DNA of 64,000 nt from Brevibacillus fluminis (GTDB lineage Bacteria; Bacillota; Bacilli; Brevibacillales; Brevibacillaceae): positions 496,001 to 560,000 of the forward strand of contig NZ_RHHQ01000008.1 of NCBI RefSeq assembly GCF_003710825.1, given 5' to 3'. Below are positions 55,512 to 63,420 of this stretch, in pieces. The stretch's first letter is position 1. Every line of letters begins with the position of its first letter. The notes beneath the pieces were generated by a model. That model was given only the letters and a program-made list of their open reading frames with translations. It did not search any database and was not told where the DNA came from. The position numbers were made by a program, and so were the translations under genes.

Positions 55512-55835
55512 CTATTTCAGTTCAATCTTTCCTTGCGTTGCATTAAAAAATCCTCCCGTTACAGTAATGGCACTCAAATCACGGAAGGTTTCGATAAAAA
55601 TGTTGGCTGTTACCCCGTTCAGCTCTGCCTGTTTGATCGTTTCCAGCTCAATCAAGGCATCGATCATGTTGCGCTCCGTATGGGTAAGCCTGCGCTGCAG
55701 CTGGTCGATTTCTGCCTGTTTTCGCTCCAGCTCAGCATCGATCAGTGTAAAATTTTCATTTATTTTCAACGCACCCGCACGCAGGCTGTCAGGTGCGTTT
55801 TGGTCTACCGAAATTCGTTCATTCAGCAATGCCAT
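55512..55835 (-). CDS. Small coiled-coil protein of the tail operon
   Basis: 107 residues; GGAGGGAACGAC precedes the ATG. N-terminal segment MALLNERISVDQNAPDSLRAGALKINENF resembles the short N-terminal motif found in tail-fibre and tail-needle proteins (..GKINENF..). A coiled coil follows (LIDAELERKQAEIDQLQRRLTHTERNMIDALIELETI), then a small beta-rich tail (FRDLSAITVTGGFFNATQGKIELK). It may connect fibre to baseplate or be a minor fibre; this is inferred from position between the DPLAQTF protein and the large fibres. Confidence 0.75.
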   Translation of the reverse strand: MALLNERISVDQNAPDSLRAGALKINENFTLIDAELERKQAEIDQLQRRLTHTERNMIDALIELETIKQAELNGVTANIFIETFRDLSAITVTGGFFNATQGKIELK

Positions 55836-55849
55836 GTCGTTCCCTCCGA

Positions 55850-56989
55850 TCAGGATGTGTGGACCATCAGGTTACGCGCTCGCGGCGTGAGCATCGGTTC
55901 CGAGCTGCTTAGTTTGATCCGCACACGGAAGCTTTTCGCCGGGGTGTCCAGCCGTATCTGAAATTTCACGCGCATGAATTCTTCATCAATCTTGCCTTGT
56001 GGGCTTGCAGACCCGGATGAACGCCAGTTTTTCCCGTTGTCCACGGTATATTCGACGAACTGGGTCGTTCCTGAGGGCGAACTCATATCGAGATAGATGG
56101 CGATGTCCGAAAAGTTTTCTTCACTGGTGATCAGGCGACTCACATACATGCCGTCGTTTTTGTATTTCATCGCCACGGCGTTCACCTGTTTTTGCAACAC
56201 AGGCGAAGAGCCCTTAACTCCACCCACTTCCTCTGACCGCATCAAGGCTCGAATATACACATCTGTAGCTACCTGCACCAATTGCGTCACATCCTGGCCT
56301 GCCAGCGGATACCACGTGATGCTGTCGAGAGAGTATTCCCAGCGAATGTCCGAGCGTTGAGGGACTACCTGGCTTGCTGCCAAGATGAGATGAGTCATTT
56401 TGTTTACGCTGATCTTATTGAAATAAAGCTCCGATTTTCCCGCGAATTTGGCGCCATACAGCTTGAACTTCAAGTCCATATCCTGATGGGCAGTCCACGC
56501 CGACCCATTGGACGAGGAAAACAAGAGGCCGATGTCGTACGGCTGGCGGGACACGATTTTTTGTGTCGTCAAATCCTTGTTACCCATCCGGGCCACATAG
56601 GCACGGTAGTTGGCAGAGGTCGTCAAAATCACGATGGCATACTCCACATTCGCCTGCAGCAAAACGGGATCGGGGAACGTGACGCGGGTCGGCACCGTTC
56701 CGTTGTTGGAGGTCTTCACTTCCCAGCCTTTCAAGACTCGTGAGGTCATCACATTCATAGACGGATAACCATTGGATACCTGGCGGATTTGCACGGTCAA
56801 ATCTTCCTCGTCGTCCCGGGTGGCGAAAAAGAGGTCGATGCTCGTAATGTAGCGCTCATCGGTGAGCAGAAAGGTTTGCGCCAAAGGATCGATGTGGCGC
56901 CACCATGGGATTTGCCAAAAGGTTTGTTCGACGATCTGCTTTCTACCGATTCCGATATAGGAGGCTTTGGCTTCGTTTTGGATGGTCAC
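55850..56989 (-). CDS. Baseplate/fibre-attachment protein with DPLAQTF motif
   Basis: 379 residues, GTG start with GAGAGGGG eight bases upstream, 17 bases after the DUF4815 gene. The N-terminus PWWRHIDPLAQTFLLTDERYITSIDLFFATRDDEEDLTVQIRQVSNGYPS is the segment that, in related phage proteins, follows the DUF4815 region within one chain. The rest is beta-rich (discoidin/jelly-roll-like: VRIKLSSSEPMLTPRARNLMV). So this looks like the C-terminal half of that protein encoded as a separate gene rather than a frameshift product, because it has its own ribosome site. Role: surface part of the baseplate to which fibres attach (inference). Confidence 0.8.
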   Translation of the reverse strand: MTIQNEAKASYIGIGRKQIVEQTFWQIPWWRHIDPLAQTFLLTDERYITSIDLFFATRDDEEDLTVQIRQVSNGYPSMNVMTSRVLKGWEVKTSNNGTVPTRVTFPDPVLLQANVEYAIVILTTSANYRAYVARMGNKDLTTQKIVSRQPYDIGLLFSSSNGSAWTAHQDMDLKFKLYGAKFAGKSELYFNKISVNKMTHLILAASQVVPQRSDIRWEYSLDSITWYPLAGQDVTQLVQVATDVYIRALMRSEEVGGVKGSSPVLQKQVNAVAMKYKNDGMYVSRLITSEENFSDIAIYLDMSSPSGTTQFVEYTVDNGKNWRSSGSASPQGKIDEEFMRVKFQIRLDTPAKSFRVRIKLSSSEPMLTPRARNLMVHTS

Positions 56990-57006
56990 TGGATATCCCC
57001 TCTCTT

Positions 57007-59106
57007 TTAGTCCGTGTTATTCCAGAAACGAACTTCTCTCGTCCCGGTTCGGATCTGGGCAGGAATGACGAACGTGCACGAGAATCGTCCGTTCGCATCG
57101 GCTTTCATCGTGCCGGACAGCGCTCCCGCTTGCGATCCTGCGGACGGCACGAGATTGACCGGCACACCGTCAAACGTAGCCTGAATATTGGTCGCATTCT
57201 TCGTGAATCCTTCCGCTTGTACCTGCACGGCGCGAACTCGGATAAACGGCACGTACTCATCGAGAATGACCCGCGTTTCCGTCCGGCCCTGGTTCCACCA
57301 ATCCCACCACCAGCCCCAAATATAGCGGGTTATGACCGTCTGCTCTAACCAGATGTCATGGGAAGGCGTCAAGCGGACCGTCGCCATATTGCCAAACACC
57401 TGGTACGGATTGACGTTCATCGTTTCCGTCGCATTCGACTGGTCAATCAGCACTTCTTCGGTGTAATTGATCGTGAGCAGCCGCTCGTGCATGCGGACGC
57501 TCGATTTCTCCGTGTTGATTTGCAGATCAAAGAAGGCATCTTCGATGGGAAGCTGCAGGCTTTTGCTGCGCGGATCGATCATCGCATCGAATTGCGTGCC
57601 GTCCCCCATGTCCGCTCTCGCGAAATTGGTGAAATTGTCCGTGAAGATTCCTTTTTTCGTGACCGCCGGATCGGCATATTGGGCAGCGCGATCCAAATCA
57701 TTGATCGCTTGGTTGTATTCGGCACGCTCCAGCCGGTCTAGCAACGAGCGCAGCTCTAGCATCGTCAATCGTTTCGGTTTGCGATTGGTAACGATGGCTT
57801 GCACACTATTGGCTGGAAAGCTGATTTCCCCCAGCTCCAAAACGTCAGGCGGAGATGTAGGCGTAGGCGGCTGCATCGCGCTTTGCCCCCGAACCACCTT
57901 GATTTTGCCGTCTGCCGTCAAATAGTAGACATCGATTCGCGGCAAATAAAAGGTGTATTCGACCTGAACCTGTGTTTGGTTGACCGGTTTGGCTCCTCCG
58001 TTCTTGAAAACCAGATATCCGTTTTCCAAGGCGATATCCTCACCCAGCACCAGCTTCTTATTGTAGGTATACGTAACCGTATAGTTTGTTCCCCCTTCCG
58101 GCTCTTTACCGGACGGCTTCCAACTGATCCAATCCCCATCCTGCTCAAAATCGACCTGCGGATCATACGTGATTTTATTGTCGGCTGGACCGCGGGTGAC
58201 GCTGATGATATCGACGACAGGACGGTTGACCAACGAATCAGCTGTACCCGGCATGTTACCGCGTGTCACGGTTTGGCTGACTTGGACGACTGCAGAGACG
58301 TTGACCAGCTCTTTCACCGGCTGGGAATGAAGCTTGTAGCTTGCCTCCGTGGTAACGTACCGCTTCAGCTCATTCTTCACGGTTTGGTACTCTTTCGCCC
58401 GCGGCACGCGGATTCGTTCAGGGATCAGCTTGTTGATTTCATAGCCCTGGACGTAGGCTTTGCCCGCATCGATGACCAGATTGAGGTTATCCTCGTCTCC
58501 CGGAATCACCTCGATGAAACCATCCATGCCCGACACCAAAAAATTCCCGCTCGTATCATGGGTGCGCCGTGCAAGAACCGGGGTTAGCCCCTCCAGCTCC
58601 TGAGGAATTTTGGGAGTAGCCAGCACGCCGTCGATCAGCCGATACATCTGGATGGCAACGGGATTGTTCACGACCCATGTCGGTTTGGCGACCAAGCGGT
58701 CAGCACCGGGCATGCCGTGATTGGAGTAGCCGACAGCCGGGTCCAACAGCTCGGTATCGTGTTCATAGGTGATCACCTGATAATCGACCTTGAGTCCGAT
58801 CAGCTCCTCCCCTTCCGCCGTTATCGTAAGGGTCTGTTCCTCCACCAGTAGAATCATTCCATCCACATAGACGCGTGCGGGCGAAATGACCAACTCTTTG
58901 GTCGTCTGATTAATCCAGAGCTGACCGCCTTCCAGCACGTTGCCCGTTCCAAAAATGAAATCGCCAAACTGTTTATCGCGATGCAAAGCGAGAGATTGCA
59001 TCTCGTTCAACTCGGCAGTTTGTAGCCGTCTCCCGCCTACTGACAGGACAGATACCCATGAGTGCTTTGCCGGATCAAAACGGTTGTAGTGTTTCGTGGT
59101 CGACAT
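57007..59106 (-). CDS. DUF4815-family tail/baseplate protein
   Basis: 699 residues; GGGAGGTGG precedes the ATG. The first ~550 residues follow the DUF4815 pattern: HYNRFDPAKHSWVSVLSVGGRRLQTAELNEMQSL, SPARVYVDGMI, DPAVGYSNHGMPGADR, PIEDAFFDLQINTEKSSVRMHERLLTI. The C-terminus has GWWWDWWNQGRTE and an Ig-like module (VRAVQVQAEGFTKNATNIQATFDGVPVNL...GRFSCTFVIPAQIRTGTREVRFWNNTD). Proteins of this family occur in contractile-tail phages and prophage-like clusters and are thought to be baseplate or fibre-base components. It ends where related single-chain proteins would continue into the DPLAQTF region. Confidence 0.85.
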   Translation of the reverse strand: MSTTKHYNRFDPAKHSWVSVLSVGGRRLQTAELNEMQSLALHRDKQFGDFIFGTGNVLEGGQLWINQTTKELVISPARVYVDGMILLVEEQTLTITAEGEELIGLKVDYQVITYEHDTELLDPAVGYSNHGMPGADRLVAKPTWVVNNPVAIQMYRLIDGVLATPKIPQELEGLTPVLARRTHDTSGNFLVSGMDGFIEVIPGDEDNLNLVIDAGKAYVQGYEINKLIPERIRVPRAKEYQTVKNELKRYVTTEASYKLHSQPVKELVNVSAVVQVSQTVTRGNMPGTADSLVNRPVVDIISVTRGPADNKITYDPQVDFEQDGDWISWKPSGKEPEGGTNYTVTYTYNKKLVLGEDIALENGYLVFKNGGAKPVNQTQVQVEYTFYLPRIDVYYLTADGKIKVVRGQSAMQPPTPTSPPDVLELGEISFPANSVQAIVTNRKPKRLTMLELRSLLDRLERAEYNQAINDLDRAAQYADPAVTKKGIFTDNFTNFARADMGDGTQFDAMIDPRSKSLQLPIEDAFFDLQINTEKSSVRMHERLLTINYTEEVLIDQSNATETMNVNPYQVFGNMATVRLTPSHDIWLEQTVITRYIWGWWWDWWNQGRTETRVILDEYVPFIRVRAVQVQAEGFTKNATNIQATFDGVPVNLVPSAGSQAGALSGTMKADANGRFSCTFVIPAQIRTGTREVRFWNNTD

Positions 59107-59118
59107 GAGGCCACCTCC

Positions 59119-59631
59119 CTAAAACTCTATGATAAAATCGATCGATTCTTTTTGATTGGCTTCCCGGGTGATCGGGGAACGGTTGTTGAGCACCAGCAGG
59201 TAGCCGGGATCGACAACATCTGCCGGATAAACAACCTGCTGGTTCGGCAGCACATGGTCTTTTGGCTGAAGGCCGGCCCATACGCCGGTTTGCCGGAACG
59301 TTTTCAATGCGAATTCGTCATAGGACAACCACCCCTGGACGTAGACCCAACGGGCATCCAGACTTTTTCCTTCCTCGATGCTGACGGTTCTCCAGTTTTG
59401 GTTCATCTGTTCGATGGTTCCGGCACTATCAGGAACGACTAATGTGAGTTGGTCGGAGCGTTTGTAGCCGATCGTTTCCACCATGGCGGATTGATAGGAA
59501 ACGGGCGGAACGGTCTCGGCCGCATCCCACGGCTGCTCTTTTCCCACTCCGATCCATACGCTGCCGTTTTTCACTAACTGGATGGCTTCAAAGGTCCGTA
59601 GTCCTTTGACATCACTCGTAAAGCTGGCCAT
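59119..59631 (-). CDS. Putative baseplate-associated protein
   Basis: 170 residues; the GGAGGTG ribosome site lies inside the end of the gpI-like gene and the ATG directly follows its stop codon. The segment LVKNGSVWIGVGKEQPWDAAETVPP resembles the W.GIGK..PW..E..PP motif found in several small baseplate-wedge-like proteins of large phages; the remainder (ARWVYVQGWLSYDEFALKTFRQTGVWAGLQPK) is not recognised. Function inferred only from its place between gpI-like and DUF4815 genes. Confidence 0.75.
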   Translation of the reverse strand: MASFTSDVKGLRTFEAIQLVKNGSVWIGVGKEQPWDAAETVPPVSYQSAMVETIGYKRSDQLTLVVPDSAGTIEQMNQNWRTVSIEEGKSLDARWVYVQGWLSYDEFALKTFRQTGVWAGLQPKDHVLPNQQVVYPADVVDPGYLLVLNNRSPITREANQKESIDFIIEF

Positions 59632-60390
59632 CTATGGGGCACCTCCTGACCGTTTAATGGTAGATTGCTGAACGGAGAATTCTTCTGTCACAAACGTGTG
59701 CGGGTCTGTAAAAAATACATTGGGAGACCACCATGCCTGCCTTTTCAAACGCGCGGATTGATAGCAGTGAACGGCATGCGCAGCTTGACGGGTAACCGCT
59801 GGGCCGCTTAACTCCTCATCCAATCTAGAAGGGAATTCGAATCCGACATGCACTCGGTTGGATTGATGCACCTGTCCCCGTGGCGCATAGGCCTTCATCT
59901 TCAGGGCGAGGGCAAATAAATATTGAAAGCCGGCAAGACCCATCAGCTTCACCAATCCTTTGGCAAACGAATGGGTATCCACAGCTCTTTCGTGGGCAAA
60001 ATCGGGTTGATCCTCCAACACCGTCTTGATGATGGTTGTGAGCGGCATGTATTCCTTTCCATCTGCCAGTACACCTGATTCCGACAAGGTTACTCCGTCC
60101 TCTGGCATCGCGCGAAAGGTCTCAAAAACAGAAAGACCCTTCAATTGAAGGGACTCGACGCTCAGCGTGCCGGATGAACTGAGGAGTGCCAAAAGCTCCT
60201 CCTCCGTCTTCACGCCATATTCTGTTTTCCACAAATCAATCGATTTCGAGCTCAGCATCTTCACAAAAAAAGCTTTCCACAAATCGCGGTCGACATCCGG
60301 CATGTGGCTAGCGACGAGGTCCATAATCGCATTCATTTGCCGGCTTTCTTGATAATAGGAGGGCAAATAGCTTTTCAGTATTTCATTCAA
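59632..60390 (-). CDS. Phage tail protein I-like (P2 gpI-type) baseplate protein
   Basis: 252 residues. Starts at a TTG (60390) that overlaps the TGA stop of the baseplate J gene (TTGA), with GGTGGTG six bases before it; no ATG is suitable. N-terminus ILKSYLPSYYQESRQMNAIMDLVASHMPDVDRDLWKAFF is the usual opening of gpI-like proteins that bind the baseplate wedge (J) protein. The C-terminal ~100 residues (RVHVGFEFPSRLDEELSGPAV...) are not obviously conserved. Gene order W-J-I is that of P2/PBSX-type tails, supporting the call; DUF2313/XkdU is the alternative occupant of this place but the sequence fits gpI better. Confidence 0.75.
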   Translation of the reverse strand: MNEILKSYLPSYYQESRQMNAIMDLVASHMPDVDRDLWKAFFVKMLSSKSIDLWKTEYGVKTEEELLALLSSSGTLSVESLQLKGLSVFETFRAMPEDGVTLSESGVLADGKEYMPLTTIIKTVLEDQPDFAHERAVDTHSFAKGLVKLMGLAGFQYLFALALKMKAYAPRGQVHQSNRVHVGFEFPSRLDEELSGPAVTRQAAHAVHCYQSARLKRQAWWSPNVFFTDPHTFVTEEFSVQQSTIKRSGGAP

Positions 60391-61526
60391 AGGATCGTCA
60401 CCACCGGCTTGATGGAGCTGTCTCCATCCAGATGGACAGTTCCCATAGGCTTGAGGACGCTCGCATCGGCAGCTCCCGCGTTGATGAGCGCAGCGATCAT
60501 TTTAGACGGATAAATGCTGCCGCCGACGCCGATCGTCCGCGTATAAGCGAGAATTGTGGATAAAGCCAATTCTTTTGCAATGCCTTCGACCTTTACCGTA
60601 ATGTCCACTTCTTGCTGATTCAGCTTGCGCACGCGCACATCGACGCCGCTTGGCTTTTTCTTATCGAGAAAGCTTTGCGTCTCTTTAATCAGCTGATCGA
60701 TCTGTGACTCGTTCCCTCCGATCACAACATCTACCGAGCCGATGCCACGCGCTTTGTCGATTGATTTCGCATAGGTGACCCCTGTAACCGTCAGCGCCCA
60801 GCGGACATAATCGGAAGTGGTCCCGCCATGCTCCGGATTGCGCTTTTGATACAAGATCCGGTTGCGCAAATCTTCATCCGTTTCCAAATCCATTCCGAAC
60901 TTGGCCGGCTCTGGATTCGTCACCCGCTTAATATCGCTGTTTACATCAAACAACAAGGTGATGGTGTTCGCAGCAACATTGCCGCCAACGCCAGTCTGCT
61001 TGCAGGTAGCCATGACCAGCCCCCGGCCGACGGTGACTTTCTTAGTCTGCATGAAAGAGGAAGCATACTCACCAGCTACAGGCGGCTGCGGGGGGCGCAC
61101 AATGACCGAGGTGGTCGTCACCGGTTCGGGCGGACCCGTTTCCTCGATTTCGGTCGATACCAGTAAAACTTCCGTATCTGTTGTGAATGAGATATCCGCA
61201 TTCAAGATGCCGAAGGTCGTTTTCGCGGGAATCACCTTGTTGGGAGTCCCGTCGATTTGCAGCATTACTTTTGCCGGAGCTGCGGGGATGCGCTTCAAGC
61301 CATGGTCGTCCGCGATATAATCCAAGTAAATTCCTTCTGCTTTCACCGCAAATGCCTGCTCCAAGATTTGGCGGAGCTTCATTTCTTCGATCCAGAGCTG
61401 CAAGGCGATCGGAGCCAACGCATCGTAGATGATGGAGCCCTCGCGTTTGTCCAGCCCGGCTGGAACACGGTCGAGCATCTCCTGAAGCTTTTGCTCGAAT
61501 GTTTCCGGACTGCTTACCGTCGTCAT
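60387..61526 (-). CDS. Baseplate J-like protein (XkdT/gp47-type)
   Basis: Baseplate wedge subunit of a contractile tail, 379 residues. MLDRVPAGLDKREGSIIYDALAPIALQLWI, GIYLDYIADDHGLKR and PAKVMLQIDGTPNKVIPAKTTFG form the Baseplate_J N-terminal signature; GVGGNVAANTITLL, DEDLRNRILYQKRNPEHGGTTSDYVRWAL and VDVVIGGN are conserved in the XkdT/YqbT branch. An alanine/proline-rich insertion (TETGPPEPVTTTSVIVRPPQPPVAG) is not typical and may be a surface loop. Starts one base after the XkdS stop codon with AAGGGGGTGA inside that gene; overlaps the gpI-like gene at its end. Confidence 0.92.
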   Translation of the reverse strand: MTTVSSPETFEQKLQEMLDRVPAGLDKREGSIIYDALAPIALQLWIEEMKLRQILEQAFAVKAEGIYLDYIADDHGLKRIPAAPAKVMLQIDGTPNKVIPAKTTFGILNADISFTTDTEVLLVSTEIEETGPPEPVTTTSVIVRPPQPPVAGEYASSFMQTKKVTVGRGLVMATCKQTGVGGNVAANTITLLFDVNSDIKRVTNPEPAKFGMDLETDEDLRNRILYQKRNPEHGGTTSDYVRWALTVTGVTYAKSIDKARGIGSVDVVIGGNESQIDQLIKETQSFLDKKKPSGVDVRVRKLNQQEVDITVKVEGIAKELALSTILAYTRTIGVGGSIYPSKMIAALINAGAADASVLKPMGTVHLDGDSSIKPVVTIL

Positions 61527-61527
61527 G

Positions 61528-61929
61528 TCAAATCACCCCCTTGTAGCTGATGATTCCTTCCACCGTCTCTGCCTGGAAGGAAATATAAACTTCATCCCCC
61601 ACTGCAGACATTTCGAAATCGGAGACGCGCTCGATTCGGTCATCGTAAAGGATCGCCTCCTGGATCATCCGCACGATTTCGGAACGGATCATCCGTTCAT
61701 GAAAGCCGCGGCCGAACAAGGACTGGATTTCACAGCCATAATCGGCTGAATAAATCGGGAAATGGTAGCGGATGGTTAGGATTGCCTTGGTGATGAACTG
61801 TTCAATCGCGGCCTTGCCGTCGATCTGCTCGCTGATTTCTCCCGTTTCCATGTCGAGGCGGTACGTCCGGGATGGTTGCCGTGTGTTCTGGGTGAGCTTG
61901 GGAAAGGAGATTGTCGGTTCCAGCCCCAT
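61528..61929 (-). CDS. DUF2634/XkdS-type baseplate protein (gp25/gpW-like)
   Basis: 133 residues from ATG 61929 (AAGGGGGAATAAG upstream; a longer frame to 61992 overlaps the previous gene). MGLEPTISFPKLTQNTRQPSRTYRLDMETGEISEQIDGKAAIEQFITKAILTIRYHFPIYSADYGCEIQSLFGRGF... matches DUF2634/XkdS, the Gram-positive counterpart of the gp25-like baseplate wedge protein. C-terminal half gives DDRIERVSDFEMSAVGDEVYISFQAETVEG. It lies directly upstream of baseplate J, as in PBSX. Confidence 0.9.
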   Translation of the reverse strand: MGLEPTISFPKLTQNTRQPSRTYRLDMETGEISEQIDGKAAIEQFITKAILTIRYHFPIYSADYGCEIQSLFGRGFHERMIRSEIVRMIQEAILYDDRIERVSDFEMSAVGDEVYISFQAETVEGIISYKGVI

Positions 61930-61930
61930 C

Positions 61931-62395
61931 TTATTCCCCCTTGGCGTATGATACGATTCGATCCATGATAAAAAACTTTTGCCCGCCCTCAAAACTGATC
62001 ACCATGACTTTATCCCCCGCTTTCAGCTCGCTCGCGTATTCCATCTTGGCTTCCCCTTGCTTCAAGGAAAAGTCTCCGGCTGACACGCTCAGCGCTGTGG
62101 CGGCGTGCGTATGGGAAATAGGCGAGGGGATCGGCGTCAAGGTGACGGAAGGCATCCCGCCTTGCAAATCCGCTTTTCCTTTCGTCTCTACCTTCAACTC
62201 ACGCTTGTATTCCTTCGTCAAATGTTCAGCCACGACGAGCAGCTCCTTGGGAATGATCAGCTTGTCGTTTCCTTTCAGCTTGACCTTCAGCTCGGGAGGA
62301 GCGGACACCACTTCCCCCTCCATCAAGGACGTTAATTTCATTGATTGAATCGTTTGCAGGCAAAATTGTTTGATCAACTGACCAATGGATGACAA
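61931..62395 (-). CDS. DUF2577/XkdR-type tail protein
   Basis: About 154 residues from TTG 62395 (GGAGGGAG four bases upstream), giving an N-terminus xSSIGQLIKQFCLQTIQSMKLTSLMEGEVVSAPPELKVKL that fits DUF2577; an ATG at 62437 overlapping the xkdQ stop codon would add an atypical leader. GNDKLIIPKELLVVAEHLTKEY and the histidine-containing ISHTHAATALSVSAG segment are family features, and ...AGDKVMVISFEGGQKFFIMDRIV ends it with an OB-like fold. The corresponding PBSX gene, xkdR, has the same place between xkdQ and xkdS; it may be a spike/hub component. Confidence 0.88.
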   Translation of the reverse strand: MSSIGQLIKQFCLQTIQSMKLTSLMEGEVVSAPPELKVKLKGNDKLIIPKELLVVAEHLTKEYKRELKVETKGKADLQGGMPSVTLTPIPSPISHTHAATALSVSAGDFSLKQGEAKMEYASELKAGDKVMVISFEGGQKFFIMDRIVSYAKGE

Positions 62396-62433
62396 AGAGC
62401 TCCCTCCTGTTGCCGCGGACCTTACGCAAATCA

Positions 62434-63420
62434 TCACATATCGGCCGTTTCGGATAATGTGAGCGACATGGAATGCTTTTGCCCGTTAAAGGAATGGCGA
62501 TCTTCTTCCACAAAATATGCTTTGCTAATGGCAAGCTCTGGCACACTGACGAATATAACCGTTCCTGAAATCACATTGGGTGAACCGGCCAGATTATCGA
62601 CGGAAAACGTTCGCTTCTCCTTGCCTTGCGTCTCGAGGATCGTGATCGCGCGTTCCATCAGCAGCGCGCGATTCACCTTGTCCTTGACTTTCTCGAAATG
62701 CTGCAAAACGCCGTATTTTTGTTGGGAGACCGGATCGTCCGCAATTGCGGTAAACGACTTTTGCTCCTCTCCCGCCTGCAGCTTCACCTTGTTGACCATT
62801 TCCTCGATCGAGGCGGAAAACGAATAGTTGACCAGATTGATCCCGCTCTCTACGACCCACTCGATCACATTTTCTTCACGCGGAATCAGGTGGACCTTCC
62901 CTTCCCGCGAGAAAAAAGCGTAGCGTTTTCCGGTATGGGTTAACGTTTGTTTTAGAGCATCCATGGCCATGTCAAAGAGAGAATCGCCATCGAATACAAG
63001 ATTTTTGATGGTATGCTTCGTATCAGCAATGGTGCCGACGGGAATGGAAAAATCGCCACAAAGCTTTTTGATGATGTCTGACGCCTTCTTGCCCGTGAAA
63101 ACCAGTGAATCCTTGTTTTTCAGCAGGTAGATCATCTGGTCGTAAGCCGTGATGGACAGCTTGCCTGGAGCATAGTCGCATTGAAATACGATTCCGCGAA
63201 ACACTTCCTTCTCTTCCAAAAACAGCATCATGCCATTGCCGTTTTCCGCGGCGATTTTCTCATGCATGCCCCGGTCTGTGTTGGCCAGCTGAACCTCCAG
63301 GGTGCGAGGAGCTTGCGCGCGGCTCCCTGACCACTCCACGCTTTCAACCAGATTGGTGATGTCCAAGGTGTTGCTGTTTTGGATCAGCAATACCTTCAGC
63401 GTTTCTTTTCGTTCGGTCAT
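62434..63420 (-). CDS. XkdQ/YqbQ-type tail hub protein (late control gene D-like)
   Basis: Tail hub subunit, 328 residues. Conserved regions: WSGSRAQAPRTLEVQLANTDRG, FLEEKEVFRGIVFQCDY, LSITAYDQMIYLLKNKDSLVF, KKLCGDFSIPVGTIADT, DALKQTLTHTGKRYAFFSREGKVHLI and LAGSPNVISGTVIFVSVPELAISKAYFVEEDRH. These follow the XkdQ/phage late-control D order. The ATG overlaps the XkdP stop codon (ATGA), as do most genes of this operon. Homologues form the trimeric hub at the tip of the tail tube above the spike. Confidence 0.9.
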   Translation of the reverse strand: MTERKETLKVLLIQNSNTLDITNLVESVEWSGSRAQAPRTLEVQLANTDRGMHEKIAAENGNGMMLFLEEKEVFRGIVFQCDYAPGKLSITAYDQMIYLLKNKDSLVFTGKKASDIIKKLCGDFSIPVGTIADTKHTIKNLVFDGDSLFDMAMDALKQTLTHTGKRYAFFSREGKVHLIPREENVIEWVVESGINLVNYSFSASIEEMVNKVKLQAGEEQKSFTAIADDPVSQQKYGVLQHFEKVKDKVNRALLMERAITILETQGKEKRTFSVDNLAGSPNVISGTVIFVSVPELAISKAYFVEEDRHSFNGQKHSMSLTLSETADM

